64,000 bases of DNA from Sphingobium terrigena (GTDB lineage: Bacteria > Pseudomonadota > Alphaproteobacteria > Sphingomonadales > Sphingomonadaceae). The stretch is taken from NCBI RefSeq assembly GCF_003591655.1, contig NZ_QVRA01000008.1, forward strand, positions 62,001 to 126,000. The letters run 5' to 3'. Position 1 is the first letter of the stretch. Each line of letters starts with the position of its first letter. Positions 25,559-34,486 of the stretch are shown here, one piece after another. The translations under genes were made by a program, and so were the position numbers. The notes under the pieces were generated by a model. That model did not search any database and was not told the origin of the DNA. It worked only from the letters and a program-made list of their open reading frames with translations.

Positions 25559-26347
25559 TTATATACGGCGCGTATTCACCCGCCCGGTCGGCAGGATCAG
25601 CGGCCAGCCATTACCCGGATCAATGCAGGCGGTAATGCCATAGACATGGGCAAGCGCCTGCTCGGTCAGCACGTCCATCGGTGCGCCGTCCGCGACCAGC
25701 GCGCCACCGTCCATAAGCAGCAGCCGGTCGCACCAGCGCGCCGCCATGCTGAGGTCATGCAGCACCGTCACCACCAGCGCCCCGCCCCGCGCCTCGTCGC
25801 GCAACAGATCCATCACGTCGATCTGGTGGCCGGGGTCCAGCGCCGCGAGTGGCTCATCGGCGATCAGCCCCCGCGCGCCGACCGCCAGCGCCCGCGCCAG
25901 CAGCACCCGCGCCCGCTCCCCGCCCGACAATTCGGTGGCGATCCGGCCTTTCAGATGCAGCACATCAGCCCGCGCCATCGCAGCCTCGACCGCCGCCTCA
26001 TCTTCGTCCGACAGGCGGGAGAGTGGCCCCAGATGCGGCAACCGCCCCAGCGCCACCAGCCGCTCGACGCTGAGCGGCCAGTGCAATGTCTGGCCCTGTG
26101 GCAGATAGGCGATGGCGCGCGCGATGCTCCGCCGGTCGATCCGCGCGACATCCTGCCCGTCGATCAGCACCCGGCCCGCCTGCGGCCTGGCCAGCCCCAG
26201 CATCGCCCGGATCAGCGTCGATTTGCCCGCGCCATTGGGTCCGATGATGCCGACCAGCTGGCCCGGTGCCAGCGTCACGCTCACATCGCGCACCGCCGCA
26301 TGACGGCCAAGCCGGACCGACAGCCCTTCTACCGTCAGACTCACCAT
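25559..26347 (-). CDS. btuD: Vitamin B12/iron-siderophore-type ABC transporter ATP-binding protein
   Basis: 262 residues. Walker A GPNGAGKSTLIRAM, Q-loop YLPQGQ, signature LSGGERARVLLARAL, Walker B GLIADEPLAALD and the His switch VLHDLS. Energises import through BtuC. It overlaps the permease gene by 7 bases. Cobalamin specificity is inferred from the neighbouring btuF and riboswitch-controlled btuB rather than from this sequence. Confidence 0.88.
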   Translation of the reverse strand: MVSLTVEGLSVRLGRHAAVRDVSVTLAPGQLVGIIGPNGAGKSTLIRAMLGLARPQAGRVLIDGQDVARIDRRSIARAIAYLPQGQTLHWPLSVERLVALGRLPHLGPLSRLSDEDEAAVEAAMARADVLHLKGRIATELSGGERARVLLARALAVGARGLIADEPLAALDPGHQIDVMDLLRDEARGGALVVTVLHDLSMAARWCDRLLLMDGGALVADGAPMDVLTEQALAHVYGITACIDPGNGWPLILPTGRVNTRRI

Positions 26348-27336
26348 AGCCTTCGCTCCCGCATCAGGTGGATCAGGAACACCGGCACGCCCAGCATTGC
26401 GGTGACGACGCCGAGCTTCAATTCATTGACCGACGGAATGAGCCGCACGCCAATGTCCGCCAGCGTGAGCAGCACCGCGCCGCCGAGCAGCGACGGCCAT
26501 AGCACCGCCGAGGGCGAACGATCGGTTAGCGGGCGGACGATATGCGGGACGATCAGGCCGACAAAACCGATCGCCCCCGACACCGCCACCGCGCCACCCA
26601 CGCCGATGGCGACGCCCAGCATCATCCGCAATCGCGCAGCGTTGAGGTTCGCGCCCAGCGCCTGCGCGCCTTCCTCCCCCAGCGTCAGCGCGTCCAGCGT
26701 CCGCCCGTCGGCCAGCAACAAAGTCGCGCCGATCGCGATGCAGGGCAAGGCGACACTGACATGGACATAGCTGCGATTTTCCAGACTGCCCATCAGCCAA
26801 CTCATAATCTCCATCGCCGCAAAGGGATTGGGCGACAGGTTGAGCGACAGGCTGATCCCCGCGCCCGCCAGCGTCGCGACGGCAATCCCGGCAAGGATCA
26901 ACGTCAGCGGGCTTTCCGATGGTCCGGCGAGCAGGAACAGCCCGGCAATCGCGATGAGGGCCGTGGTGATCGCCAGCAGCGGCAGGATCAGCGGGTGCAG
27001 GGCACTCAAACCAAAATAGAGCGCGCACACCGCGCCCAAGGCCGCCGCATTGGACGCGCCCAGCACAGAGGGTTCGGCCAGCGGATTGCGCAAATAGCCC
27101 TGCAACGCCGCGCCCGACAGCCCCAGCATCGCACCGACCAGCAGGCCGAGCAGCATCCGCGGCAGGCGCAGGTCGATGATGATGGCACGGGCGACGTCGT
27201 CCCCGCCCCCGGTCAGCACCGCCCAGATCCGTGCCGGACTGATCGCAACCGCGCCCAGCATCACTGAACCGAGCGCTGCGGCGACGAGGAGCAACAGCAG
27301 GATCGGGATGAGCAGGGGGGGACGGCGGGGGGTCAT
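26341..27336 (-). CDS. btuC: Vitamin B12-type ABC transporter permease (FecCD family)
   Basis: 331 residues from the ATG at 27336; the reading to 27516 would include a palindromic repeat and the btuF start and is rejected. About ten membrane helices; family motifs LRLPRMLLGLLVGAMLGLSG, ALQGYLRNPLAEPSVLG and GAIGFVGLIVPHIVR. Homodimeric channel of the importer, with BtuD as ATPase. Divergent from btuF across repeat C2. Confidence 0.9.
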   Translation of the reverse strand: MTPRRPPLLIPILLLLLVAAALGSVMLGAVAISPARIWAVLTGGGDDVARAIIIDLRLPRMLLGLLVGAMLGLSGAALQGYLRNPLAEPSVLGASNAAALGAVCALYFGLSALHPLILPLLAITTALIAIAGLFLLAGPSESPLTLILAGIAVATLAGAGISLSLNLSPNPFAAMEIMSWLMGSLENRSYVHVSVALPCIAIGATLLLADGRTLDALTLGEEGAQALGANLNAARLRMMLGVAIGVGGAVAVSGAIGFVGLIVPHIVRPLTDRSPSAVLWPSLLGGAVLLTLADIGVRLIPSVNELKLGVVTAMLGVPVFLIHLMRERRLW

Positions 27337-27365
27337 GGACGCGCGCCTTGGCGGTTGGCAAAGCG

Positions 27366-27435
27366 ACGTGTTCCTGCGAAGGCAGGAACCCAGTTCTGAG
27401 CGCGGGACTGGGTTCCCGCCGTCGCGGGAACACGT
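27366..27435. repeat. Intergenic inverted repeat, family C, copy 2
   Basis: Arms ACGTGTTCCTGCGAAGGCAG and its counterpart ending GCGGGAACACGT. Unlike the other family-C copies it lies between divergent genes (btuC and btuF), within the space both promoters need. Confidence 0.85.
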
Positions 27436-27455
27436 CCTACTACAAGACAGGCTCG

Positions 27456-28259
27456 ATGATCCGTCCGCTGACCCTCGCCATTGCCGCCCTGACACTCTCC
27501 GGCACGGCACACGCAACGCCGCGTCGGATCGTGTCGCTGAATGTCTGCGCCGACCAATATCTGGTCGCGTTGGCCGATCCCGCTCAGATCGCCGCGCTCA
27601 GCAGCAATGCGCGCGATCCTGAATTGTCGGCGGCGGCGGACAAGGCGCGGGCCTATCGTGTGCTGCGGCGCGCTTCGGAGGAGGTGCTGGCGATCCGGCC
27701 CGACCTGATATTGGGCTATCCCATCGGGCCGAATATGGTCGCCGGTGCGCCGCCGGGGCAATGGACCACGCTGGGCCTGGCCAGTGCGGACAGCTATGGC
27801 GCGATCCTGGACCAGATACGGCAGGTGGCGCGTGCGGTCGGGCATCCTGACCGGGGCGAAAGGCTGATCGCGCAGATGCACCGCGATCTGGCGGCACTGC
27901 CCAAAGCAAAGCGTAGCGGCGTGGCGGCCTATTATCAGCGGCGCGGTTACATGACCGGCACCGGCACATTGGTCGATGACCTGATACGCCGGATGGGGCT
28001 GACCAACCTGGCCGCAAAACTCGGCAAGCCCGCGCTGGCGCAGGTGCCGCTGGAGGCGATGGTCGCGGCGCGGCCCGACTGGCTGATCGTCGAAAGCGGC
28101 AGCGAAGCGGTCGTCGATCAGGGGACCGAGATGCTCCAGCATCCCGCGATCAAGAGCATCCCGCGCATCAGCCTGCCGCAAAGCTGGACGGTGTGCGGCG
28201 GCCCCGCCTATGTGCTGGCCGCGCGGGCGATCACGACGCGGCTGAACGCGCCGAAATGA
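27456..28259 (+). CDS. btuF: ABC transporter substrate-binding protein, cobalamin-type (BtuF-like)
   Basis: 267 residues from the ATG at 27456 (MIRPLTLAIAALTLSGTAHA signal peptide, cleavage after AHA); the upstream start at 27348 would translate the repeat. Class III binding-protein fold: RIVSLNVCADQYLVALADP at the N-terminus and helical linker VARAVGHPDRGERLIAQM. Periplasmic binding protein that hands ligand to BtuCD. Transcribed away from btuCD. Cobalamin is favoured by context; a siderophore cannot be excluded. Confidence 0.82.
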   Translation: MIRPLTLAIAALTLSGTAHATPRRIVSLNVCADQYLVALADPAQIAALSSNARDPELSAAADKARAYRVLRRASEEVLAIRPDLILGYPIGPNMVAGAPPGQWTTLGLASADSYGAILDQIRQVARAVGHPDRGERLIAQMHRDLAALPKAKRSGVAAYYQRRGYMTGTGTLVDDLIRRMGLTNLAAKLGKPALAQVPLEAMVAARPDWLIVESGSEAVVDQGTEMLQHPAIKSIPRISLPQSWTVCGGPAYVLAARAITTRLNAPK

Positions 28260-28296
28260 AGGAACGGGCTGCGCGCCCGTCCCCCCTTGTGCCATA

Positions 28297-30141
28297 TCAG
28301 AAGCGGACACGCACGCCGCCAAAGGCGGAGCGGCCATAGACGCCATAGCCATAGGCGGTGGCGTAGGCTTCATCGAACAGATTGTCGATGCGGCCATAGA
28401 CTTCGAGATGCTCGCCCAGCGGCAGCGAAGCGCGCAATCCGGCCAGCGCGTAGCCGTCGAGCTTGATCCGGCTCCGGCTGGCATTCAGGTCGTCGCTATC
28501 GCTCACCATGGTCAGGGTAGCCCCGGTCGACAGGCCAAAAGACCACACATAGTCGGCTGAGACGCTGACCGCATTGGCCGCACGTCGCAAAAGACGCCTG
28601 CCAAAATTGACCGATCCCGCCGACCGGTCGCGCGCATCTACATAGCTATAGCTGCCGGTCACCGTCAGCGCGTCCACCGGCTTTAAGGCGATGCTGGCTT
28701 CCACACCCTTTGCGCGGGTGCGGTCCAGATTGCTGTAGCTGAAGGTCGCATTGTCATAATTGATCTGGTCGGTGGTATTGCGCAGGAACGCCGTGACCGA
28801 CACTGTCGCTCGCCCACCGTCCAGGCTTTGGTCGAAACCGACATCATAGCTTTTCGAGCGTTCGGGACGCAGCGCGCTGTTGCCGCTGAACATGTCGTAA
28901 AGCTGATAGAGCGAGGGTGCCTTAAACCCTTCGCCATAGCTCAGGCGGATGTTGGTCGCGCCAGCGTTCGGCGTGTAGTTTGCGTTCGCGCCAAATGTGG
29001 TCGCGCCGCCAAACTGGCTATGATCGTCATGCCGCACCCCGCCAGTGACGGACAGGCCGGTGAAGGGTTTGACGATCGCCAGGGCATAGACGCTGTCGAT
29101 GTTGATCTTCGCCGTCGACGTGCTGCCGAAGCCGAAGAAATCATAATCGGGCCGCTCATGTTCATAGCCGAACACCAGCTTGGCCTGATCGACCGGGGCA
29201 TAGACGCCTTCATAGTCGAAGCGCAGGTTGGTGCCGGAATAGCCATAGTCAGGATCGGTGCCGCGCACGAAATAATAGTCGCGGTCGTTGCGCAGATAAG
29301 TGACCGCCGCGCGGTTGGTCAGCTTGCCGTCGAGCAGGGCGAGGTTGAGGCCCGCATAGCCGACATATTGGTCGAGCTTGCTCACATCGCTGCTGTCGGC
29401 AGGCGCGCCGAAGAAGCTGTCATAGTCCAGATCCGCATGGATATAATAGCCGCGCAGGTCCAGGCTCAGCGCATCGCTGAACGCCAGTTTCAGCCGGGCA
29501 TTGGTGGCGATATTTTCATAGCCATCCTTCTCCGTGCCGCCCGCCGCCGAGGAAATGCCGTCAGTGCGGAAGTAAGCCGCGCCCACCCCACCCGACGCAA
29601 TGCCGCTGGTGCCGGAAACATCTGCTTTCGCATTCAGCGTATCGCTATATCCATAATCAACCGAGGCGTTGGCGCCGAAGCCGTCGGCGGGCACGCCGGT
29701 CATGATATTGACCACGCCGCCGATCGCCTGGCTGCCATGCACCACCGAGTTGGAACCGCGCAGCACCTCGATCCGCTTGATATTGCCGGTCAGCAAATGG
29801 CCGAAATCATAGCCGTCACCAATGCCGCTGGGGTCGTTGACCTTCACCCCGTCGATCAGCACCAATGTCTGCGTCGTTTCCGCGCCGCGCAGCGACACGC
29901 CGGTCACGCCACCGGTGGAACCGTTGCGGTTGAAGCGCACCCCCGGCGTCGTCGCCAGCAGATCGACCACATCGACCGCCTGCCGCGTCTGGATGGTCTG
30001 CGCGTCGATGACGGTGATCGCCTGCCCCACCTCGTCCCGCGACTGTTCGATGCCCGACGCGGTGACGACGATATTATCGTCCTGCGCCAGAGCTGGCGTT
30101 GCCGCCAGCAGCGCGATGAAAGAAATCCCTGTTTTGAACAT
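28297..30141 (-). CDS. btuB: TonB-dependent vitamin B12 receptor
   Basis: 614 residues from the ATG at 30141 (signal peptide ending ATPALAQ). TonB box-like DDNIVVTASG, plug domain (DLLATTPGVRFNRNGSTGGV, SLRGAETTQTLVLIDGVKVN, RIEVLRGSNSVVHGSQAIGG) and a beta-barrel ending in the aromatic residue of GGVRVRF. Outer-membrane, energised by TonB. The cobalamin riboswitch upstream identifies the substrate class. It converges on btuF. Confidence 0.93.
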   Translation of the reverse strand: MFKTGISFIALLAATPALAQDDNIVVTASGIEQSRDEVGQAITVIDAQTIQTRQAVDVVDLLATTPGVRFNRNGSTGGVTGVSLRGAETTQTLVLIDGVKVNDPSGIGDGYDFGHLLTGNIKRIEVLRGSNSVVHGSQAIGGVVNIMTGVPADGFGANASVDYGYSDTLNAKADVSGTSGIASGGVGAAYFRTDGISSAAGGTEKDGYENIATNARLKLAFSDALSLDLRGYYIHADLDYDSFFGAPADSSDVSKLDQYVGYAGLNLALLDGKLTNRAAVTYLRNDRDYYFVRGTDPDYGYSGTNLRFDYEGVYAPVDQAKLVFGYEHERPDYDFFGFGSTSTAKINIDSVYALAIVKPFTGLSVTGGVRHDDHSQFGGATTFGANANYTPNAGATNIRLSYGEGFKAPSLYQLYDMFSGNSALRPERSKSYDVGFDQSLDGGRATVSVTAFLRNTTDQINYDNATFSYSNLDRTRAKGVEASIALKPVDALTVTGSYSYVDARDRSAGSVNFGRRLLRRAANAVSVSADYVWSFGLSTGATLTMVSDSDDLNASRSRIKLDGYALAGLRASLPLGEHLEVYGRIDNLFDEAYATAYGYGVYGRSAFGGVRVRF

Positions 30142-30321
30142 AGTGTAACCCTGAGCGTCTGGATGCGACTTCAAGGCCAGGGCGTCCGCGCAAACGGTCG
30201 CGCCATGATGCGGGACAAACGCCAGCCCCCGCCGCACAGCACGATGCGGCCCCGGCCGCACAGCGTCGCTCGACGGAAAACCACCGTGCCATGACCATCC
30301 CCTGGATCAGGGCAAGAGCGA

Positions 30322-30518
30322 CCAGACGCCGGTAGGTCTCCTGGCTCGCGGGTCAGGGCAATGACGCACGGACCTTCCCAGACATAGGCTGTCCAGTGGC
30401 CGGGTCTTGCGACCCGCGTGCATCATGCTCACCGCTTACAGTTGCAGGGACAGCCACGGAATTGGGCGCTTGCACGCCCGCACCGCATTCCCATTTTAAG
30501 TCCCTAAAGGGACACCGG
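30322..30518 (-). promoter_or_regulatory. Cobalamin (B12) riboswitch
   Basis: On the minus strand the B12 box GAGCCAGGAGACCTACCGGC (complement of 30328-30347) is almost canonical. Upstream in the same RNA are CTGTCCCTGCAACTGTAAGC and GGGAATGCGGTG, the other conserved cores; GCCGGTGTCC at the 5' end can pair with ACCGGC at the 3' end to close P1. It lies about 180 bases before btuB and should switch it off when B12 is bound. The 463-base gap 30142-30604 otherwise holds the btuB leader and, beyond 30518, about 85 bases that must contain the promoter. Confidence 0.93.
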
Positions 30519-30604
30519 CGCGATCTAGCTGCAAGGAAAGCCTAGCCCCCCTCACGCCGCGCGCTCTAGGGGAAAGGCACCGCGATGCCAAGCGGCCAGT
30601 TGCG

Positions 30605-31399
30605 CTACGCCAGCGGTGCGTTGCCCTGATGCAACAGTGCATCAGGCCGTGCCAGCACTACCAGCGGCAATCCCGCCGCCGCCGCGCGCTCTGCCGCCAG
30701 CCTGGTGGGGGCGGAAATCGTCACCAGCAGGGGGCATTGGCTCAGCACCGCTTTCTCGACCAGTTCGTAGGAACAGCGCGACGACAGCAGGGCAAAGCCG
30801 CCATCCCAGTCCGCACCCACCCGCTTCATCGCGCCGATCAGCTTGTCGAACGCATTGTGCCGCCCGACATCCTCCCGCGCCAGACGGATCGCCCCGTTCG
30901 CGCTGACCCACGCGGCAGCATGGGCCGCGCCGGTGGCGGCATTGAGCGGCTGATGCTGTGCCAGCCCGTCCAGCGCACGAAAGATCGCACCCCGGTCGGC
31001 GCGCGAGCGCGCCGCTACCTGTGGCAGGGGCCGGATCGCCTGTTCCAGATTTTCGATACCGCATATGCCACAAGATGAGTCCGACGCCCGGTGTCGCACC
31101 CTATCCAGTAGCAGGTCCGTCCGTGATGGCGGCAGGGTGGCGCGGGCGACCATGCCTTGCGCGGTTTCATGAACATCGACATCAAACGGCGCATTGTCCG
31201 GTCCGATCAGCCGTTCCGCTAGCGCAAAGCCCAGCACCAGATCACCAATATCGGTCGGCGTCGCCATCAGCACGGCATAGCCAATGCCGTTAAATTCGAT
31301 CGCGACCGGCACTTCGTCGGCCAGCATCCGTTCGCCCCCCTCACCCTGTCCATCGGGGGTCAGGCGGGTGAAGGATAGCGTGTCGCTGGCCTGCCTCAA
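30605..31399 (-). CDS. fdhD: Formate dehydrogenase accessory sulfurtransferase FdhD
   Basis: 264 residues. Signature SCGICGIENLEQ (the Cys-x-x-Cys that carries sulfur) and ALAREDVGRHNAFDKLIGA (seen here as RLAREDVGRHNAFDKLIGAM), plus ISAPTRLAAERAAAAGLPLV. Inserts the sulfido ligand into the Mo cofactor of formate dehydrogenase. Last gene of the fds operon, overlapping fdsD by the ATGA. Confidence 0.95.
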   Translation of the reverse strand: MRQASDTLSFTRLTPDGQGEGGERMLADEVPVAIEFNGIGYAVLMATPTDIGDLVLGFALAERLIGPDNAPFDVDVHETAQGMVARATLPPSRTDLLLDRVRHRASDSSCGICGIENLEQAIRPLPQVAARSRADRGAIFRALDGLAQHQPLNAATGAAHAAAWVSANGAIRLAREDVGRHNAFDKLIGAMKRVGADWDGGFALLSSRCSYELVEKAVLSQCPLLVTISAPTRLAAERAAAAGLPLVVLARPDALLHQGNAPLA

Positions 31400-31629
31400 G
31401 CGCTGATCGCGCGCACGGCCTGCGCCGCGATCGGCGACAGCGCGTCGGGCCGCTCGGCCGACAGCGCCACGATCCGCGCGCGCATATGCGGGTCCCAGAA
31501 TTTGGCGATATGGCTGGCGGTGGACGCCACGGCCTCACCCTCGCCCTGCGCCGCCAGATTGCGGGCGATCTGGTTGGCCATATAGATCAGCCGGTCGCCA
31601 GTGGACATGACTTCGGTTTCATCGCTCAT
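31396..31629 (-). CDS. fdsD: Formate dehydrogenase delta subunit
   Basis: 77 residues from the ATG at 31629. The pattern LIYMANQIARNLAAQGEGEA, HIAKFWDPHMRARIVAL is the FdsD family; the FWDP block is diagnostic. Small subunit needed for assembly of the soluble formate dehydrogenase. Sits 10 bases after fdsA and overlaps fdhD. Confidence 0.93.
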   Translation of the reverse strand: MSDETEVMSTGDRLIYMANQIARNLAAQGEGEAVASTASHIAKFWDPHMRARIVALSAERPDALSPIAAQAVRAISA

Positions 31630-31639
31630 GCCCGCCACC

Positions 31640-34486
31640 CTATTCCGCTGCTTCGAGCGGTGCAATGCGGCGGCTCATCTTGGCCTGATCGGCATAGTCG
31701 CGCTGCCAGTCGCTCGGCCCGTTGGATGGCATGACCTGCACCGCCGTCACCTTATATTCCGGGCAGTTGGTCGCCCAGTCGCTATAGTCGGTGGTGATGA
31801 CATTAGCCTGCGTTTCGGGGTGGTGGAAGGTGGTATAGACCACGCCCGGCGCAACCCGCTCAGTCACTTGCGCGCGCAGGGTGGTTTCCCCGGCGCGGCT
31901 CTTCAGCGCAACCCAGTCGCCCTCCTTGATCCCGCGATTCTCGGCGTCCGACGGATGGATTTCCAGCCGGTCCTCCGGGTGCCAGGCGGTGTTGGCGGTG
32001 CGCCGCGTCTGCGCGCCGACATTATAGTGCGACAGGATGCGCCCGGTCGTCAGCAGCAGCGGGAAGCGCGGGCCGGTCTTTTCATCGGTCGGGACATAGT
32101 CGGTGACGACGAACTTGCCCTTGCCCCGCACGAAGCCGCCGATGTGCATCGTCGGCGTGCCGTCCGGCGCCGCGTCATTGGCGGGCCATTGCAGCGATCC
32201 TTCCGCCTCCAGCCGGTCATAATGGACACCGGCAAAGGTGGGGGTGAGCGCCGCAATCTCGTCCATGATCTGGGAGGGGTGATCATAGGTCCAGTTCAGG
32301 CCCATGGCGTTGGCGACCAGTTGCACGATCTCCCAGTCGGCATAACCGTTCAAGGGCGCCATCACCTTGCGCACCCGCTGGATGCGGCGTTCGGCGTTGG
32401 TGAAGGTGCCGTCCTTTTCCAGGAAGGTCGAACCGGGCAGAAAGACATGGGCGTAATTGGCGGTTTCGTTGAGAAACAGGTCCTGCACCACGACGCACTC
32501 CATCGCCGCAAGGCCCGCCGCGACATGATGGGTGTTGGGATCGGACTGGAGAATATCCTCGCCCTGCACGAACAGCCCCTTGAACGTGCCGTCGGTCGCG
32601 GCGTCGAGCATATTGGGGATGCGCAGCCCCGGCTCGGCGTCCAGCGTCACGCCCCAGGCCTGCTCAAACAGGCTGCGCGTGGCTGTGTCCGACACATGGC
32701 GGTAGCCGGAAAATTCATGCGGGAAGCTGCCCATGTCGCAGGCGCCCTGCACATTATTCTGGCCCCGCAGCGGGTTCACGCCCACGCCCTCTCGCCCGAC
32801 ATTGCCGGTCGCCATGGCGAGGTTGGCGATGGCCATCACAGTCGATGACCCCTGACTATGCTCAGTCACGCCAAGGCCATAATAGATCGCGCCATTGCCG
32901 CCTGTGGCATAGAGCCGGGCGGCGGCGCGCACCTCGTCCGCCTTCACGCCGGTCAGCGGCTCGATCGCTTCGGGCGAGCGGGCGGGTTGGGAGACAAAAT
33001 CCGCCCAGTCGGCAAATTCTTGCCCGTCGCAGCGTTCGCGGATGAACGCCTCGTCATAGAGCTTCTCGGTCACGATCACATGCGCCATCGCGGTCAGCAT
33101 CGCGACATTGGTGCCGGGGCGTAAGGGCAGATGATGGTCCGCCTCGACATGGGGGGATTTGACCAGATCGGTGCGGCGCGGGTCCATGACGATCAGCTTG
33201 GCCCCTTGGCGCAACCGCCTTTTCATGCGGCTGGCGAATACGGGGTGACCGTCAGTCGGGTTCGCGCCGATGACCAGGATCACGTCCGCCTGCATCACGC
33301 TGTCGAAATCCTGCGTGCCTGCCGATGTGCCAAAAGTTTGGCTGAGACCATAGCCGGTCGGCGAGTGGCAGACGCGGGCGCAGGTATCGACATTATTATT
33401 GCCGAAGCCCTGCCGGATCAGCTTCTGGACCAGGAAGGTTTCTTCGTTGGTGCAACGGCTGGACGTGATGCCGCCGATGGAGCGGGTGCCATATTTGGCC
33501 TGGATGCGGCGGAATTCTGACGCGGTATAGGCGATCGCCTCGTCCCACGACACTTCGCGCCACGGTTCGCTCACCGACGCGCGGATCATCGGGTTGAGGA
33601 TGCGGTCCTGATGCTGGGCATAGCCCCAGGCGAAGCGGCCCTTGACGCAGCTATGGCCGCGATTGGCCTTGCCGTCCTTCCACGGCACCATGCGCACCAG
33701 TTCCTCGCCCCGCATTTCGGCGCGGAAGGTGCAGCCGACGCCGCAATAGGCGCAGGTGGTGACGACGGCGCGGTCCGGGGTGCCGACCTCGACCACCTTC
33801 TTTTCGATCAGCGATGCGGTGGGGCAGGCCTGCACGCAGGCACCGCAGGAGACACATTCGGACCCCAGAAATCCCTCGCCCTGCGACGCGGAGACTTTGG
33901 AATCGAACCCCATCCCCTCGATCGTCAGCGCGAACGTCCCCTGCACTTCGTCGCAGGCCCGCACGCAGCGGGAGCAGAGGATGCATTTGGAAGGATCGAA
34001 ATCGAAATAGGGGTTCGACTGGTCCTTGGCCTGCCCCATATTGGTCGCGCCATCATAGCCATAGCGCACGTCGCGCAGGCCGACCGCGCCCGCCTGATCC
34101 TGCAATTCGCAGTCGCCATTCGCGCCGCAGGTCAGGCAGTCGAGCGGATGGTCGGAGATATACAGCTCCATCACCCCGCGCCGCAATTTTTTCAGCCGAT
34201 CGGTCTGGGTGCGCACGACCATGCCCTCGGCCACCGGGGTGGTGCAGGAGGCGGGATAACCGTTGCGCCCCTCCACCTCGACCAGGCAGAGGCGGCAGGA
34301 GCCGAAACTCTCGACACTGTCGGTCGCGCAGAGTTTGGGGATGGAACCGCCCAGCAGCGACGCGGCCCGCATGATGCTGGTGCCTTCGGGCAGGGTGACG
34401 GCCTGCCCGTCGATGGTCAGGGTGACGGACTTGCCGGTCGCAATTGCTGCCGGGGTGCCATGGTCGGTTTCGCGGGTATAAGTCAT
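31640..34486 (-). CDS. fdsA: NAD-dependent formate dehydrogenase alpha subunit (Mo-bis-MGD)
   Basis: 948 residues from the ATG at 34486, which overlaps the fdsB stop. N-terminal 2Fe-2S ferredoxin domain (SFGSCRLCLVEVEG, CTTPV), NuoG-type His-Cys3 cluster (HPLDCLTCGANGDC), two 4Fe-4S motifs (CILCSRCVRACDEVQG, CVSCGACVQACP), then the Mo-bis-MGD oxidoreductase with its own cluster (CAYCGVGCTF) and the Cys-His pair of RVCHSPTGYG, where Cys is the Mo ligand. Oxidises formate to CO2 in the cytoplasm and passes electrons through Fe-S centres to FdsB. Confidence 0.95.
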   Translation of the reverse strand: MTYTRETDHGTPAAIATGKSVTLTIDGQAVTLPEGTSIMRAASLLGGSIPKLCATDSVESFGSCRLCLVEVEGRNGYPASCTTPVAEGMVVRTQTDRLKKLRRGVMELYISDHPLDCLTCGANGDCELQDQAGAVGLRDVRYGYDGATNMGQAKDQSNPYFDFDPSKCILCSRCVRACDEVQGTFALTIEGMGFDSKVSASQGEGFLGSECVSCGACVQACPTASLIEKKVVEVGTPDRAVVTTCAYCGVGCTFRAEMRGEELVRMVPWKDGKANRGHSCVKGRFAWGYAQHQDRILNPMIRASVSEPWREVSWDEAIAYTASEFRRIQAKYGTRSIGGITSSRCTNEETFLVQKLIRQGFGNNNVDTCARVCHSPTGYGLSQTFGTSAGTQDFDSVMQADVILVIGANPTDGHPVFASRMKRRLRQGAKLIVMDPRRTDLVKSPHVEADHHLPLRPGTNVAMLTAMAHVIVTEKLYDEAFIRERCDGQEFADWADFVSQPARSPEAIEPLTGVKADEVRAAARLYATGGNGAIYYGLGVTEHSQGSSTVMAIANLAMATGNVGREGVGVNPLRGQNNVQGACDMGSFPHEFSGYRHVSDTATRSLFEQAWGVTLDAEPGLRIPNMLDAATDGTFKGLFVQGEDILQSDPNTHHVAAGLAAMECVVVQDLFLNETANYAHVFLPGSTFLEKDGTFTNAERRIQRVRKVMAPLNGYADWEIVQLVANAMGLNWTYDHPSQIMDEIAALTPTFAGVHYDRLEAEGSLQWPANDAAPDGTPTMHIGGFVRGKGKFVVTDYVPTDEKTGPRFPLLLTTGRILSHYNVGAQTRRTANTAWHPEDRLEIHPSDAENRGIKEGDWVALKSRAGETTLRAQVTERVAPGVVYTTFHHPETQANVITTDYSDWATNCPEYKVTAVQVMPSNGPSDWQRDYADQAKMSRRIAPLEAAE

